Positions 43,046 through 52,367 of a DNA stretch of 64,000 bases are shown here, one piece after another. A program made the translations under genes and the position numbers. The stretch is from an uncultured Bacilli bacterium. GTDB taxonomy: Bacteria; Bacillota_I; Bacilli_A; RF39; UBA660. How positions within the stretch are numbered: the stretch's first letter is position 1; each line of letters begins with the position of its first letter. The notes below the pieces were generated by a model. It did not search any database and was not told the DNA's origin. It saw only the letters and a list, made by a program, of their open reading frames with translations. The stretch is taken from NCBI GenBank assembly GCA_958413985.1, contig CATYVZ010000005.1, positions 39,949 through 103,948 of the forward strand, in the 5' to 3' direction.

Positions 43046-43060
43046 GATCTATATTAAACG

Positions 43061-45094
43061 CTAACAGCCATTAGCGTACACATTAGAACAAGTATAGATT
43101 TTGAAACTATCCAAATTAATTTTAATACTTCCATCTATACTTGTCGTATACGTGTTAACGTGGTTAGTATCTAACAAATTAATTACTTCCTGATTAGGAT
43201 GATCAAAATTATTGTTTAAACCAACACTAATCAAAGCAATTTTAGGTTTAATAGTCTTAATGAAAGATTCACTTGTACTATACTTAGATCCGTGATGTCC
43301 TATCTTTAATATATCCATTTGAGGCAAATTATATTCACTAATAATATAATTTTCGCTTTCTTTTCCTGAATCACCCATAAATAATATATTCCGTCCACTT
43401 ATTTTTGTGTAGATGATTAAACTATCTTCATTCTCATCAGTATTATCGCTGTTATTGATAAAATTTAAAACGACATCATTTATCTTAATATTACCTTGAC
43501 TAACAAATTGATAGTTAATCTTTTTAGCGTTTAATTCTTTAATTAAATGTTCTTCTAAAGAATTAATAGCGCCACTGTTAAATATCACATTAGTAACCGG
43601 AAATAAAGTGATTAAATTACTAGCTTCTCCTAAATGATCATAATCTCCATGAGTTAAAATTAAATAATCGATCGTTTTAATTCCGCGACTTTTAAAATAC
43701 GGAACAAGCTTATTTTGAGCTATATTATAACTACTAAAATAACTACCACCAGTATCGATTAAAACAGTTTTATCTTCTATTTCTAATAAAATACTGTCAC
43801 CTTGACCGACATCGATCATCGTCAAATAATTATTTTTATTAAATAGCTTAATATTAGTATGGACTAAAATAACGATAATTAATACATAAAAATATTTAGG
43901 TTTTAAAAAAATAATTGTAATTAAAATATAATAAATTATAAATATAAAAATATTCATTTTGCCCATAACTATATCCACATTAAAATGATTAAAAAATATC
44001 GACAAGTGTTCCATAATATTTAAACAAAATAATAATAAATTATCAAAATATGGAACTATCAAAGTAATTAAACATAATGGGAAAATAATTAAAGTGACAA
44101 AAGGCACAAAAACGACATTGATAAGTGGACTAGTTAGATTAATATAATAAAAATTATTGATCATAAGAGGAATACTTGCCACAAGGCAAATAGTAGAAGT
44201 TACTAAAAGTTTTAAAAAATAATTTTTAAAACGATTGCTTAACTTACCAAAATATATCAAATAAAAACTAATAATAAAACTAAAAAGAAATCCGACATTG
44301 TAAATATAATATGGGTTATATAATAACATCAAACAAGCGATTAAAACGATTGTTTTTTTCTTGTTATATTTATTCAAGATAAAAAGAAAAACAGCTCTTA
44401 AAACCGATGGAGTAAAATTAGTTAAAAAAGCATAAAAAATTAAAAGTAAACTAATTATCAGGTGACTATATTTAAAACGTTTTAAAAAAAATAAAAGTAT
44501 ACTAGCAAATAAGGTAACATGCATACCTGAAATGGCAAGTAAATGACTGATCCCATTTTCGCGATAAATATTTTGAATATTAGTATCTAAATCCTGTTTA
44601 TCCCCCAAGATAAAAGCTTTAATATAATCGCCACTTTTTAATTGATCGACACGATTATAAATACTGTTTTTTATTTTGTAAAAAAAATTGTCATTATCTT
44701 TTATTTTTTCTATTTTATCAACTTTTAAATTAAAATAGATTTTATCACTTAATAAATATAGTCGATAATTAAACAAATTAAACACTGTATTGTTGTAAGG
44801 TTTAGTTAATTGACCGCTTACTTTTACTTGATCACCTAACTTACAATCTAACTTTAAATCAGTATAGTAAGTGATATTTATTTTCTCTTTAGCTTTTAAA
44901 GTTATATTTACCCTATTATCTTTATATGTAATATTGGTAATTTTTCCAACTAAAGTAACATTGCCCTCGCTATAATTGGACTTATAAATTAAATTATTTG
45001 TTATATAAAAGGTATAAATTACCGTAATAACAATTAATAACTTATAAAGTAAGTTGCTCTTTAATTTTGTCGTAAGTAGTTTGACCAATTCCAT
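43061..45094 (-). CDS. comEC: Competence DNA channel protein ComEC
   Basis: A 677-residue ComEC/Rec2. The N-terminal OB-like part (VTLVGKITNITYKDNRV) is followed by many membrane helices with the competence domain (AFILGDKQDLD, NGISHLLAISGMHVTLFASIL), and a C-terminal metallo-beta-lactamase-like domain (DVGQGDSILLE, LILTHGDYDHLGEASN, ILKIGHHGSKYSTS). ComEC forms the membrane channel for single-stranded DNA uptake. The start overlaps comEA by about 50 bases; the exact start is uncertain but coupling is evident. Confidence 0.94.
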   Translation of the reverse strand: MELVKLLTTKLKSNLLYKLLIVITVIYTFYITNNLIYKSNYSEGNVTLVGKITNITYKDNRVNITLKAKEKINITYYTDLKLDCKLGDQVKVSGQLTKPYNNTVFNLFNYRLYLLSDKIYFNLKVDKIEKIKDNDNFFYKIKNSIYNRVDQLKSGDYIKAFILGDKQDLDTNIQNIYRENGISHLLAISGMHVTLFASILLFFLKRFKYSHLIISLLLIFYAFLTNFTPSVLRAVFLFILNKYNKKKTIVLIACLMLLYNPYYIYNVGFLFSFIISFYLIYFGKLSNRFKNYFLKLLVTSTICLVASIPLMINNFYYINLTSPLINVVFVPFVTLIIFPLCLITLIVPYFDNLLLFCLNIMEHLSIFFNHFNVDIVMGKMNIFIFIIYYILITIIFLKPKYFYVLIIVILVHTNIKLFNKNNYLTMIDVGQGDSILLEIEDKTVLIDTGGSYFSSYNIAQNKLVPYFKSRGIKTIDYLILTHGDYDHLGEASNLITLFPVTNVIFNSGAINSLEEHLIKELNAKKINYQFVSQGNIKINDVVLNFINNSDNTDENEDSLIIYTKISGRNILFMGDSGKESENYIISEYNLPQMDILKIGHHGSKYSTSESFIKTIKPKIALISVGLNNNFDHPNQEVINLLDTNHVNTYTTSIDGSIKINLDSFKIYTCSNVYANGC

Positions 45095-45689
45095 CGACTT
45101 CCATTATTTCTTCGATCGATTTAAAACCACCATTTGCCTTGCGATATTCGATAATTGCTTCAGCTTTACTTTGACCGATACCATTTAATTCCATTAATTG
45201 TGCGATAGTAGCATTATTTAAAGATATTTTATTTGATTGATCAACAGTAGTGTTATCGACAACATTTTCGATACAAGCATCATTTTCTAATTTTGGACAA
45301 ATACATTCTTTTTCAATATACTTAACACTAGTATCACCTGATTGCATCTTTTTTATTTCATCTTTAGTATAGATAATTATAACCATCTCATCACTGACGT
45401 TTTTGCTTAAATTAATAACGCTAGTATCAGCTTCAGCAGTTAGGCCACCACTTAAATTAATAGCATCACTAACTCGGCTATTTTTATCTAATTCATAAAC
45501 TCCCGGATTTAAAACAGCACCTTTAATGTCGACTTTAACTTTTATCTCCTCGACTACATTTGTTGGTGTAATATCTTGTTTTTCTAAAACAACACCAACT
45601 TCATCATCCTTATCAGTAAAGATGATTATTAAAAAAATCACAATTAAACCTAAAAATATAAAATACTTATACTTTTTTATATAATACAC
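45042..45689 (-). CDS. comEA: Competence DNA receptor ComEA
   Basis: A 215-residue membrane-anchored DNA-binding protein: one N-terminal helix (YFIFLGLIVIFLIIIF), a SLBB-like domain (KVDIKGAVLNPGVYEL, NLSGGLTAEADT), and the C-terminal helix-hairpin-helix pair (ISLNNATIAQLMELNGIGQSKAEAIIEYR, IEEIMEVDGIGQTTYDKI). ComEA binds incoming double-stranded DNA and passes it to ComEC. It starts at a GTG after GGAGGTGACAA. With comEC and a short SSB here, transformation capacity is plausible. Confidence 0.95.
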   Translation of the reverse strand: MYYIKKYKYFIFLGLIVIFLIIIFTDKDDEVGVVLEKQDITPTNVVEEIKVKVDIKGAVLNPGVYELDKNSRVSDAINLSGGLTAEADTSVINLSKNVSDEMVIIIYTKDEIKKMQSGDTSVKYIEKECICPKLENDACIENVVDNTTVDQSNKISLNNATIAQLMELNGIGQSKAEAIIEYRKANGGFKSIEEIMEVDGIGQTTYDKIKEQLTL

Positions 45690-45746
45690 TTGTCACCTCC
45701 TATTAGTTATATTAGCAATCAAAAAGGAAAAAACCTGCAAAAAAAG

Positions 45747-45767
45747 AATTTGTATATAAATACAAAT
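45747..45767 (-). terminator. Terminator after pheT
   Basis: ATTTGTAT and ATACAAAT pair near the pheT end and are followed on the minus strand by TTCTTTTTTTG. Confidence 0.75.
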
Positions 45768-45769
45768 CC

Positions 45770-48142
45770 TTAAATACTTCTTAATTGTCCGTGTATCTTA
45801 TCTTCGACATCTTTAATAATTTTATCCAATAACATATTTATTTCATCTTCTGTTAAAGTTTTACTTGGATCATTAAAAATTAACGAATAAGCAATCGATT
45901 TTTTATCAGAACCAATAGCCTCACCAGTATAAACATCGAAAACTGTAACATCGGTAAGAAGACGACCACCGGCTTTTTTTATAACTTCCATTATATCAGA
46001 TGATAAGACATCTTTATCGACGATAAAAGCTATATCCTTGTTAATGCTTGGATATTTAGATACGGCTTTATACTTAATTGGCTTAGTAGCAACTGATAAT
46101 TTATCCATACTTATCTCAAAGACATAAATTTCATCTTTATTAATTGCGGGATGAACTAGGCCAATAATTCCTATTTCTTTACGATCTAACAATATTTTAG
46201 CACTCATACCAGGATGAAGATCAGCCACATTGGAAGCGGTAAAACTATATCTATTTTTAAATCCTAAATAATTTAATAAATTTTCAACGATACCTTTAAG
46301 CACATAAAAATCGATTTTAACATTAATATGATTCCAATTACTAACGATATAATTACCCTTCATCAAAACAGCAATTTTACTATCTTCAACATAGTCACAA
46401 TCATATGTTTTAGCTATTTCATAGATCATGATATCATTAACTTTTCGGGTTTTGTTATAGTCATAAATATTTAATAATGATGGAAGCAAAGTTTTTCTAA
46501 TATATTCTTTATCACTACTCATTGGATTTGGTAAAGCAATAACCTTTCGATCATCATAGTTAAATAAACTAGCCATTTCCTTTGAAACTAAAGTGTAAGT
46601 TTTAACTTCATTTAGTCCTAAATTCCTCAATCTTTTAGAAATGTTTTTACGTAAATTTACATTTCCTATATATTTACCTTTACGGATACTTGTAATTGGT
46701 AAAGTAGATACTAAATTATGATAACCATATAATCGACCAATTTCTTCAGCAATATCGTTAACGTTAGGATCGATATCTAAACGTCGATTAGGAATAGTAA
46801 CTTTAAATTGATCATCTTCTAAAGAATAAGCAAAATCAAGGCGGTTTAATTCAGTTTTTATATCTTCAGTAGTGATAGTGATACCTAATATTTTATTAAT
46901 ATCACAAGCGCTAAAAGTAACTGTCTTTAAAGTTTTATCAACAGTATCATGAACAACCATTCCTTTTAAAACTTTAGCATTGGCATATTTTTCTAAAAGA
47001 TGACAAGCACGATTGATTGCTTTTAAAGTATATTCATAATTTAAACCTTTGCCATATCTAATAGATGCCTCACTTTTTAAATTTAACCGATTAGCTGTAT
47101 TTCTAATACTAACAGCATCAAAAATTGCACTTTCGATTAAAATATTTTTAGTATCAATATCATCTTCAGTATTTTCTCCCCCCATCACTCCTGCGATACA
47201 AACTGGTTTATCGCCATCAGTTATAACAATATCTGAAGATTTTAAAACTCTTTCTTTACCATCTAAAGTCGTAATTTTTTCGTCTTCTTTTGCATCTCTT
47301 ACTAAAACATGATCACCTAATTTATCTTTATCAAAGAAATGTAGTGGTTGCCCATATTCTAACATAACATAGTTAGAAATATCCACCACGTTATTGATCG
47401 GTCTCATTCCGGCTGCTATCAATCTTTTTTTAATAAAGTCTGGCGACTCTTTTATTTCGACATCAGTAACCATTTTAGCTAAATAATATGGACATTTATT
47501 AGTGGCTACTTCTAATTTGAAATGATCGTTAATCTCATCGTTGATCTCTTGAAAGTTATCGTTTGGCAAAGTGACTTTACGATTTAAAACAGCGGCTATT
47601 TCATAAGCAAAACCAATATGATAATAACAATCATTGTTGCGATGCTTATGAACATCCAACTCATATAAAGTATCTTCTAAACCTAAATACTTTAAAGGAT
47701 CTTCTCCCACTGGTGCATCACTATCTAATTCACAGATACCTTTGTTATAGTTTTCTTGTGTTTTTTCTTCTAATCCCAATTCATATAAAGCACAAATCAT
47801 TCCATTAGATTCAACATTTCTAATCTTACTTTTTTTTATCTCGAAATTACCCGGTAAAATAGCCCCCGGTAAAGAAACGATAACTTTAATTCCTTTTCGA
47901 ACATTAGAAGCACCACAGACTATTTGTAAAATACGATCGCCAACGGCAACTTGGCAAACGTGTAAATGATCACTATCAGGATGATCATAACAATCAATAA
48001 CTTCACCGATAACTAAATTTTCAATATGATTGGTTATAACTTTTTCGACGTTGATTCCCGCTTTTGTTATTTTAACCGCTAATTCTTGAGGATCTTGATC
48101 GGCTATATCAATATAATCCTTGACCCAATCTAAACTGATCAT
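45770..48142 (-). CDS. pheT: Phenylalanyl-tRNA synthetase beta subunit
   Basis: A 790-residue bacterial-length PheT. Domains in order: N-terminal EMAP/tRNA-binding fold (VIGEVIDCYDHPDSDHLHVCQVAVG), B3/B4 editing region (SPDFIKKRLIAAGMRPINNVVDISNYVMLE), B5 (VTIPNRRLDIDPNVNDIAEEIGRLYGY), the pseudo-catalytic core, and a C-terminal ferredoxin-fold anticodon-binding domain (KYPSINKDIAFIVDKDV). Together with PheS it charges tRNA-Phe. It directly follows pheS with no gap and ends in a terminator. Confidence 0.97.
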   Translation of the reverse strand: MISLDWVKDYIDIADQDPQELAVKITKAGINVEKVITNHIENLVIGEVIDCYDHPDSDHLHVCQVAVGDRILQIVCGASNVRKGIKVIVSLPGAILPGNFEIKKSKIRNVESNGMICALYELGLEEKTQENYNKGICELDSDAPVGEDPLKYLGLEDTLYELDVHKHRNNDCYYHIGFAYEIAAVLNRKVTLPNDNFQEINDEINDHFKLEVATNKCPYYLAKMVTDVEIKESPDFIKKRLIAAGMRPINNVVDISNYVMLEYGQPLHFFDKDKLGDHVLVRDAKEDEKITTLDGKERVLKSSDIVITDGDKPVCIAGVMGGENTEDDIDTKNILIESAIFDAVSIRNTANRLNLKSEASIRYGKGLNYEYTLKAINRACHLLEKYANAKVLKGMVVHDTVDKTLKTVTFSACDINKILGITITTEDIKTELNRLDFAYSLEDDQFKVTIPNRRLDIDPNVNDIAEEIGRLYGYHNLVSTLPITSIRKGKYIGNVNLRKNISKRLRNLGLNEVKTYTLVSKEMASLFNYDDRKVIALPNPMSSDKEYIRKTLLPSLLNIYDYNKTRKVNDIMIYEIAKTYDCDYVEDSKIAVLMKGNYIVSNWNHINVKIDFYVLKGIVENLLNYLGFKNRYSFTASNVADLHPGMSAKILLDRKEIGIIGLVHPAINKDEIYVFEISMDKLSVATKPIKYKAVSKYPSINKDIAFIVDKDVLSSDIMEVIKKAGGRLLTDVTVFDVYTGEAIGSDKKSIAYSLIFNDPSKTLTEDEINMLLDKIIKDVEDKIHGQLRSI

Positions 48143-49186
48143 TTAATCACTATCCTTTCTGTTGAAAACACCCAATTCTCTTAAATCCGTGTTATAAAAA
48201 GTTCTTATATCATCGATACCATATTTAAGCATAGCAAGACGATCTGCTCCAAATCCGAAAGCAAATCCAGACCATACTTTAGGATCGTAACCACTCATTT
48301 TCAATACGTTAGGATGAACGATTCCAGCTCCTGCTACTGTTATCCAACCTGTTTGTTTACAAATATGACAACCATCACCATGACAATTAAAACAACTGAT
48401 ATCTACTTCCACTGAAGGCTCTGTAAATTGATAATAGCTAGGTCTAAATCTTGTTTCAATATTCTCTCCGAATAATTTTTTTACAATTATATCGATTGTT
48501 CCTTTTAAATCAGATAAACTAATATCTTTATCGACTAACAAACCTTCGATCTGAATAAATTGATGAGAATGCGTTGCATCATCGTTATCTCTTCGATAAG
48601 TTTTTCCCGGACAGATCATTCTAATCGGTTGTGTACCTTTATTAGCTAACATCGTTCTAACTTGCGTTGGCGAGGTTTGGCTTCTAAGTAAAATTTCTTC
48701 TCCTTCAATATAGAATGTATCTTGAGCATCACGAGCTGGATGTCCCTTTGGAATATTTAGCATTTCAAAATTATACTTATCTTCTTCGATCTCAGGACCG
48801 TCGACAACATCATAACCCATAGAAATTAAAAGTTCTTCGACTTCTTCGATCAATTTTTCTAATATATTAGGGCTACCTATCGGTATTTCCACACTAGGTA
48901 AACTGATATCGATTTTTTCGTTTTGTAACTTTTCGTTTAATAAATTTAATTCTATTTCTTTATTTTTATCGTCGAATAGTTTAGTAACTTCTTGCTTTAA
49001 ATTATTGATAAGGGGTCCATACTGTTTCTTTTCTTCGATCGATAATTGGCCCATACCTGCTAATAGTTCACTGATTATCCCTTTCTTACCAATATATTTA
49101 ACTCTTAAATCATACAAGCTTTTACTATCGACAACATCTGTAATTTCTTTGATTACTTCATCTTTTATTTTTTCTGCATCAATCAT
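48143..49186 (-). CDS. pheS: Phenylalanyl-tRNA synthetase alpha subunit
   Basis: A 347-residue catalytic subunit: N-terminal coiled coil (IKDEVIKEITDVVDSKSLYDLRVKYIGKKG), class II motifs MGYDVVDGPEIEEDKYNFEMLN and HPARDAQDTFY, motif 2 CPGKTYRRDNDDATHSHQFIQIEG, and motif 3 GFGADRLAMLKYGIDD. The catalytic region includes FRPSYYQFTEPSVEVDI. Expression is controlled by an upstream T-box with a Phe TTC specifier. Confidence 0.97.
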   Translation of the reverse strand: MIDAEKIKDEVIKEITDVVDSKSLYDLRVKYIGKKGIISELLAGMGQLSIEEKKQYGPLINNLKQEVTKLFDDKNKEIELNLLNEKLQNEKIDISLPSVEIPIGSPNILEKLIEEVEELLISMGYDVVDGPEIEEDKYNFEMLNIPKGHPARDAQDTFYIEGEEILLRSQTSPTQVRTMLANKGTQPIRMICPGKTYRRDNDDATHSHQFIQIEGLLVDKDISLSDLKGTIDIIVKKLFGENIETRFRPSYYQFTEPSVEVDISCFNCHGDGCHICKQTGWITVAGAGIVHPNVLKMSGYDPKVWSGFAFGFGADRLAMLKYGIDDIRTFYNTDLRELGVFNRKDSD

Positions 49187-49224
49187 AATTATCTCCTCTC
49201 ATATTATAAATTTTCTTATTCAAA

Positions 49225-49415
49225 ATAAAAAGCAATTTATCCCAAAGGACGAATTGCTCGTGGTACCACCTTAATTTATAGAATGATCTACCTTTAACGA
49301 CTATAATGCGTCACCTAATAAACTCCGAAGGTGAATTCTTAAAATATTATTAAATGTTTGCACCAACCACATTTTCTCTATTAATAATTAATTTTAATAC
49401 TATTTCTTCTTCAAC
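49225..49415 (-). ncRNA. T-box leader of pheST (Phe specifier)
   Basis: On the minus strand AGGTGGTACCACG forms the T-box sequence near 49258-49271; stem I contains GTGGTTGGTGC, and the specifier loop reads GAATTCACC with codon TTC (49333-49335), Phe. A terminator AGCAATT/AATTGCT with TTTTTATTTT follows. It starts right after the stop codon of the gene at 49418, so a promoter may lie inside that gene. Confidence 0.9.
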
Positions 49416-49417
49416 GC

Positions 49418-49672
49418 CTATTTAACTCTTACTTCAAAATTTTGACCAATGTTGTTGGGTACGATTTCTCGACATATATCGACAACTTGATCTAAACCCG
49501 GATGAGACTTAGAAAAACAAGCTTCTTCTAAAAGCCAAGCAGTTACCCGATCGATATTGCTAGGATTTTTAATTAAACCTAACTTAACGATTAGAGGATA
49601 AGTCTCTTTTAGGGTACTTTCATTATTTAAACCATTATTCATCAGTTTCATGATATCCATAAATTCTTTCAT
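49418..49672 (-). CDS. Small hypothetical protein, 84 residues
   Basis: No named family recognised. Soluble and alpha-helical (MKEFMDIMKLMNNGLNNESTLKE, VTAWLLEEACFSK, LDQVVDICREIVP). It follows the gene at 49685 by 12 bases with a good AAAGGAG site, so the two are cotranscribed, and it may help drive the pheST T-box unit. No further clue to role. Confidence 0.55.
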   Translation of the reverse strand: MKEFMDIMKLMNNGLNNESTLKETYPLIVKLGLIKNPSNIDRVTAWLLEEACFSKSHPGLDQVVDICREIVPNNIGQNFEVRVK

Positions 49673-49684
49673 AAAAAACTCCTT

Positions 49685-50206
49685 TTAACAAACAGCGTTC
49701 ATTATCAAAGTTGCATCATTGTTGAAATAAGCATTAAATAAAGTATCGTTGCCGATCACTTCTGCAATCATATTAGTAGCGACAATTTCATCTTCATATT
49801 CTTGCTCAAATTCATTACCGATTAAATAATTAGTTAATATTTCCGTATAACCAATATTTAAGGCTTCATAAGCATTATCTTTATTAAAACCGGTAAAGTT
49901 GTCTTTAGCAGTCATAATATTCAATAATTCACGCATTAAAATATGCTTACAATCGATATTATCACTGATTTTGACTAAACTAACCAACATTTCATTAGTT
50001 ATCGGATTATAACCAGATGATTTCCTAATTAAAAATTTACTTCCTCTAATTATTTGCAAAGTTTTCAATCTTTCATTTAAATTAGTAAGATCGACATTAG
50101 GAAATTTGGCATTAAAAATGCTGATTAATTCCATTAAACAATCCTTTATATCATCAGTTAAATTAGGATTAGAATTAAGCGAACTTTTAATCTCATCTAA
50201 GGTCAT
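49685..50206 (-). CDS. Hypothetical protein, 173 residues
   Basis: No family recognised. All-alpha, acidic protein (TLDEIKSSLNSNPNLTDDIKD, LNIMTAKDNF, YTEILTNYLIGNEFEQEYEDEIV). The reading starts at the ATG at 50204-50206 since the GTG nine bases upstream is part of the AGGTGAT site. The ILTNYLIGNEFEQEY area resembles segments of small helical metallopeptidase-like proteins, but the HExxH motif is absent. It is cotranscribed with the 84-residue gene. Confidence 0.5.
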   Translation of the reverse strand: MTLDEIKSSLNSNPNLTDDIKDCLMELISIFNAKFPNVDLTNLNERLKTLQIIRGSKFLIRKSSGYNPITNEMLVSLVKISDNIDCKHILMRELLNIMTAKDNFTGFNKDNAYEALNIGYTEILTNYLIGNEFEQEYEDEIVATNMIAEVIGNDTLFNAYFNNDATLIMNAVC

Positions 50207-50319
50207 ATTTATCACCTATTTGTTATTTTAACATAAAATTGCCATAATTACAATTTTTTTTAGGTATTTTTTAAAATTTCTAAAATGATTTATTTATAAA
50301 TCTTAAATTCACTTATATA

Positions 50320-50351
50320 AAACCCTGTTTCTATGTCAAAGAAACAGGGTT
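50320..50351 (-). terminator. Strong terminator behind the pseudogene
   Basis: AACCCTGTTTC (50321-50331) and GAAACAGGGTT (50341-50351) form an 11-bp stem with a 9-base loop; on the minus strand TTTATATAA follows. It probably ends transcription of the HIRAN/HipA-like cassette and the broken gene. Confidence 0.85.
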
Positions 50352-50407
50352 AATATCAGTGATTTTTTAATCAAAACTATTTATAATACAACCTTTTATT
50401 CTCTAAT

Positions 50408-50701
50408 TTAATTATTATATTGAAATAAATTTGCTAAATCGAGAAATAAAGCATTATTAGAATTTACTTTTTCACAAATAAATTGATTATTCTCACTATT
50501 TAAGCTCGATGCAAAAGCATAAAACATAGTATATAAGTTTTTAGATACTTGCCAATTACTCTGTTTATATGGTTCGTCTATTTCAAGAGTATCATCAAAT
50601 CCATATTACATGTTTTTCTAGACAGCCCAACCAATTAAAGTTAATTCATTTTCAGATAAATGAATTTTTAAATAAGTTTTTAAAAAATCTAATTTTGTCA
50701 T
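50408..50701 (-). pseudogene. Broken ~97-codon gene with two in-frame stops
   Basis: A 98-codon frame begins at ATG 50699-50701 (MTKLDFLKTYLKIHLSENEL, then TLIGWAV) and is interrupted by TAG and, four codons later, TAA, after which the same frame continues open (YGFDDTLEIDEPYKQSNWQ and on to LANLFQYNN) to a TAA at 50408-50410. Restoring the two codons would give an intact protein of about 97 residues. I do not recognise the family. The 50216-50751 gap otherwise holds only a terminator. Confidence 0.65.
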
Positions 50702-50751
50702 AAAATTATTTTATCTATCAAAAACAATATTTTCATAATCATAAATAAATA

Positions 50752-51435
50752 TTATTTTTTATCAAAAATTAACTTAACAAAAACTACAATATCTTCATCA
50801 TAAAAATCGCTTTCAAAATTCAAACTTTGAATCATAGCGGAATATTCAATTTTCTGATTTAATAATTCCGTTAATTGTTTAGAATAGTATCTAGGTACAT
50901 ATCCCAAATGATATCTATTACCATTTTTATTTAAAATAATTTTAATAGCATTCTTGTCATATTGATTTTCCGGTTCTAGTTCTAGTTGTAATTTATCATT
51001 CACACTTATAATATTTAAACATTTTTTAACATCCGGGCAATGCTTAGTTCCTGCTACATCAAATTCAATCTTTTTTTCATCAAATGCTGGTACAAATTCA
51101 TAATTATCAGTTACTAATCTTCCTTTTGTGGCTTTTAAAATATCTATCTTTGATGAATCTTTTTCTAAATTATAAGTGTTTAATATTTCTAAATAATCCG
51201 GTCTTGCCGGATTAGGTAATCTCGTTGCTATATTAACAAATAAATCATTATTGTTATATTCCTTATTAATATCTTCAAATCCCGGAAAACAATTAAATCC
51301 AACTTTAATAGCATCATCCAATTCAGGATTAATATATTTAAAAATATAGCCATTTTCGTTAAAAATTAATTGTCCAATTTTATATCTTCTTCTTGAATCA
51401 TGGTGTTTCCAAATCAACCACATTTCCTTTTTCAT
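50752..51435 (-). CDS. HIRAN-domain protein with HipA N-domain-like region
   Basis: About 227 residues. The C-terminal part is a HIRAN domain: FDVAGTKH near residue 127, LQLELEPENQYDKNAIKI near 151-168, and HLGYVPR near 178; HIRAN folds bind DNA ends or damaged DNA. Residues 20-110 (KIGQLIFNENGYIFKYIN, DLFVNIATRLPNPARPDYL) resemble the N-terminal subdomain that HipA-type kinases carry. The gene follows the kinase gene by a few bases. A second ATG (51433-51435) fits the GAGG site better than 51441. TCGA is scarce, as in other acquired blocks. Confidence 0.75.
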   Translation of the reverse strand: MKKEMWLIWKHHDSRRRYKIGQLIFNENGYIFKYINPELDDAIKVGFNCFPGFEDINKEYNNNDLFVNIATRLPNPARPDYLEILNTYNLEKDSSKIDILKATKGRLVTDNYEFVPAFDEKKIEFDVAGTKHCPDVKKCLNIISVNDKLQLELEPENQYDKNAIKIILNKNGNRYHLGYVPRYYSKQLTELLNQKIEYSAMIQSLNFESDFYDEDIVVFVKLIFDKK

Positions 51436-51448
51436 TTTCATAACCTCA

Positions 51449-52303
51449 CTATTTTATATTAAGAAGTATATCTCTTCTTTTTTTCAAATACTCTATTATA
51501 TATTTTTTATGTCTAATGGTCAACAAATCATCAGGTATTTTATTTACTATAATTTCTATTAATTCATCAGTCAGTTTGTTTAAATTATTTAATTCTCTTT
51601 GTACATATTCATGATAACTATCATTTAAATATTTAATTAATTCAAAATGTTTATATTTACTAATATTATCATCTTTATATATCATAGTATGACTTCTTTT
51701 TATATATGCATCAAAATCTTTTTTTCTACTATCATAATTTTCCAAAACTTTAGTTTCTTTAAATTCTTTAAGTAAGCTACATCCATTATCATAAATAGGT
51801 GACATTTTATACATACCATCTTTTATTTGAATTCCCCAATTTTCTTCATGTCTATCCTGTTCACCTATTAAAGCATCAAATACCATTATTTTTATAAAAT
51901 CATAAATCAATGTTTCATCTAACTCATTAAGAATTTTTATTATATTAGACAATGTATAAAAATCAGATCTATTATTACTATTTTTGTTCAAATATGCAAC
52001 AATATCAATATGTTCCATCTTTGTCACATCGACAAATAAATAATTCAGCACTCCTAATATTCCATTATAATCTTTAGCCAATTCAATTTTAGCACAATCA
52101 TAACCAAGTACTTTAGCAATTTCGTAACTCATCTTTTCAGAACAAGCTTCACTAACATTGTAATCATTTCTCTCATATTTGAAAAATGCCTTGTTCCCAT
52201 TATTATCAACTACCATTCTTTTAGCTCTTGATCCTTTGGCATTATAATTATTTTTTAAAAATTTATAATCTTTTTTCGGTATTTTAATAGGATATTTTTT
52301 CAT
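51449..52303 (-). CDS. HipA-like Ser/Thr kinase core protein
   Basis: A 284-residue protein matching the HipA kinase core: a Gly-rich loop KGSRAKR (residues 23-29), an ATP-binding Lys (AFFKYE), the catalytic DRHEEN (150-155) in MVFDALIGEQDRHEENWG, and the metal-binding Asp in MSPIYDNG (172). HipA kinases phosphorylate glutamyl-tRNA synthetase or other targets and stall growth. It lacks the N-terminal subdomain 1 of HipA, which seems to be carried by the following HIRAN gene. No HipB-type DNA-binding antitoxin lies nearby. The ATG follows AGGTG. Confidence 0.8.
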   Translation of the reverse strand: MKKYPIKIPKKDYKFLKNNYNAKGSRAKRMVVDNNGNKAFFKYERNDYNVSEACSEKMSYEIAKVLGYDCAKIELAKDYNGILGVLNYLFVDVTKMEHIDIVAYLNKNSNNRSDFYTLSNIIKILNELDETLIYDFIKIMVFDALIGEQDRHEENWGIQIKDGMYKMSPIYDNGCSLLKEFKETKVLENYDSRKKDFDAYIKRSHTMIYKDDNISKYKHFELIKYLNDSYHEYVQRELNNLNKLTDELIEIIVNKIPDDLLTIRHKKYIIEYLKKRRDILLNIK

Positions 52304-52367
52304 TTAGAGCACCTACTTTTCATTAATATTATATCATATTTTATTATATTTTATCTAATTATTAATT

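Noticed and set aside
50408..50701. Stop-codon recoding (TAG/TAA read as sense)
   Set aside because: Both stops act as normal ends elsewhere in the window, and no special RNA element is evident; simple decay is more likely.
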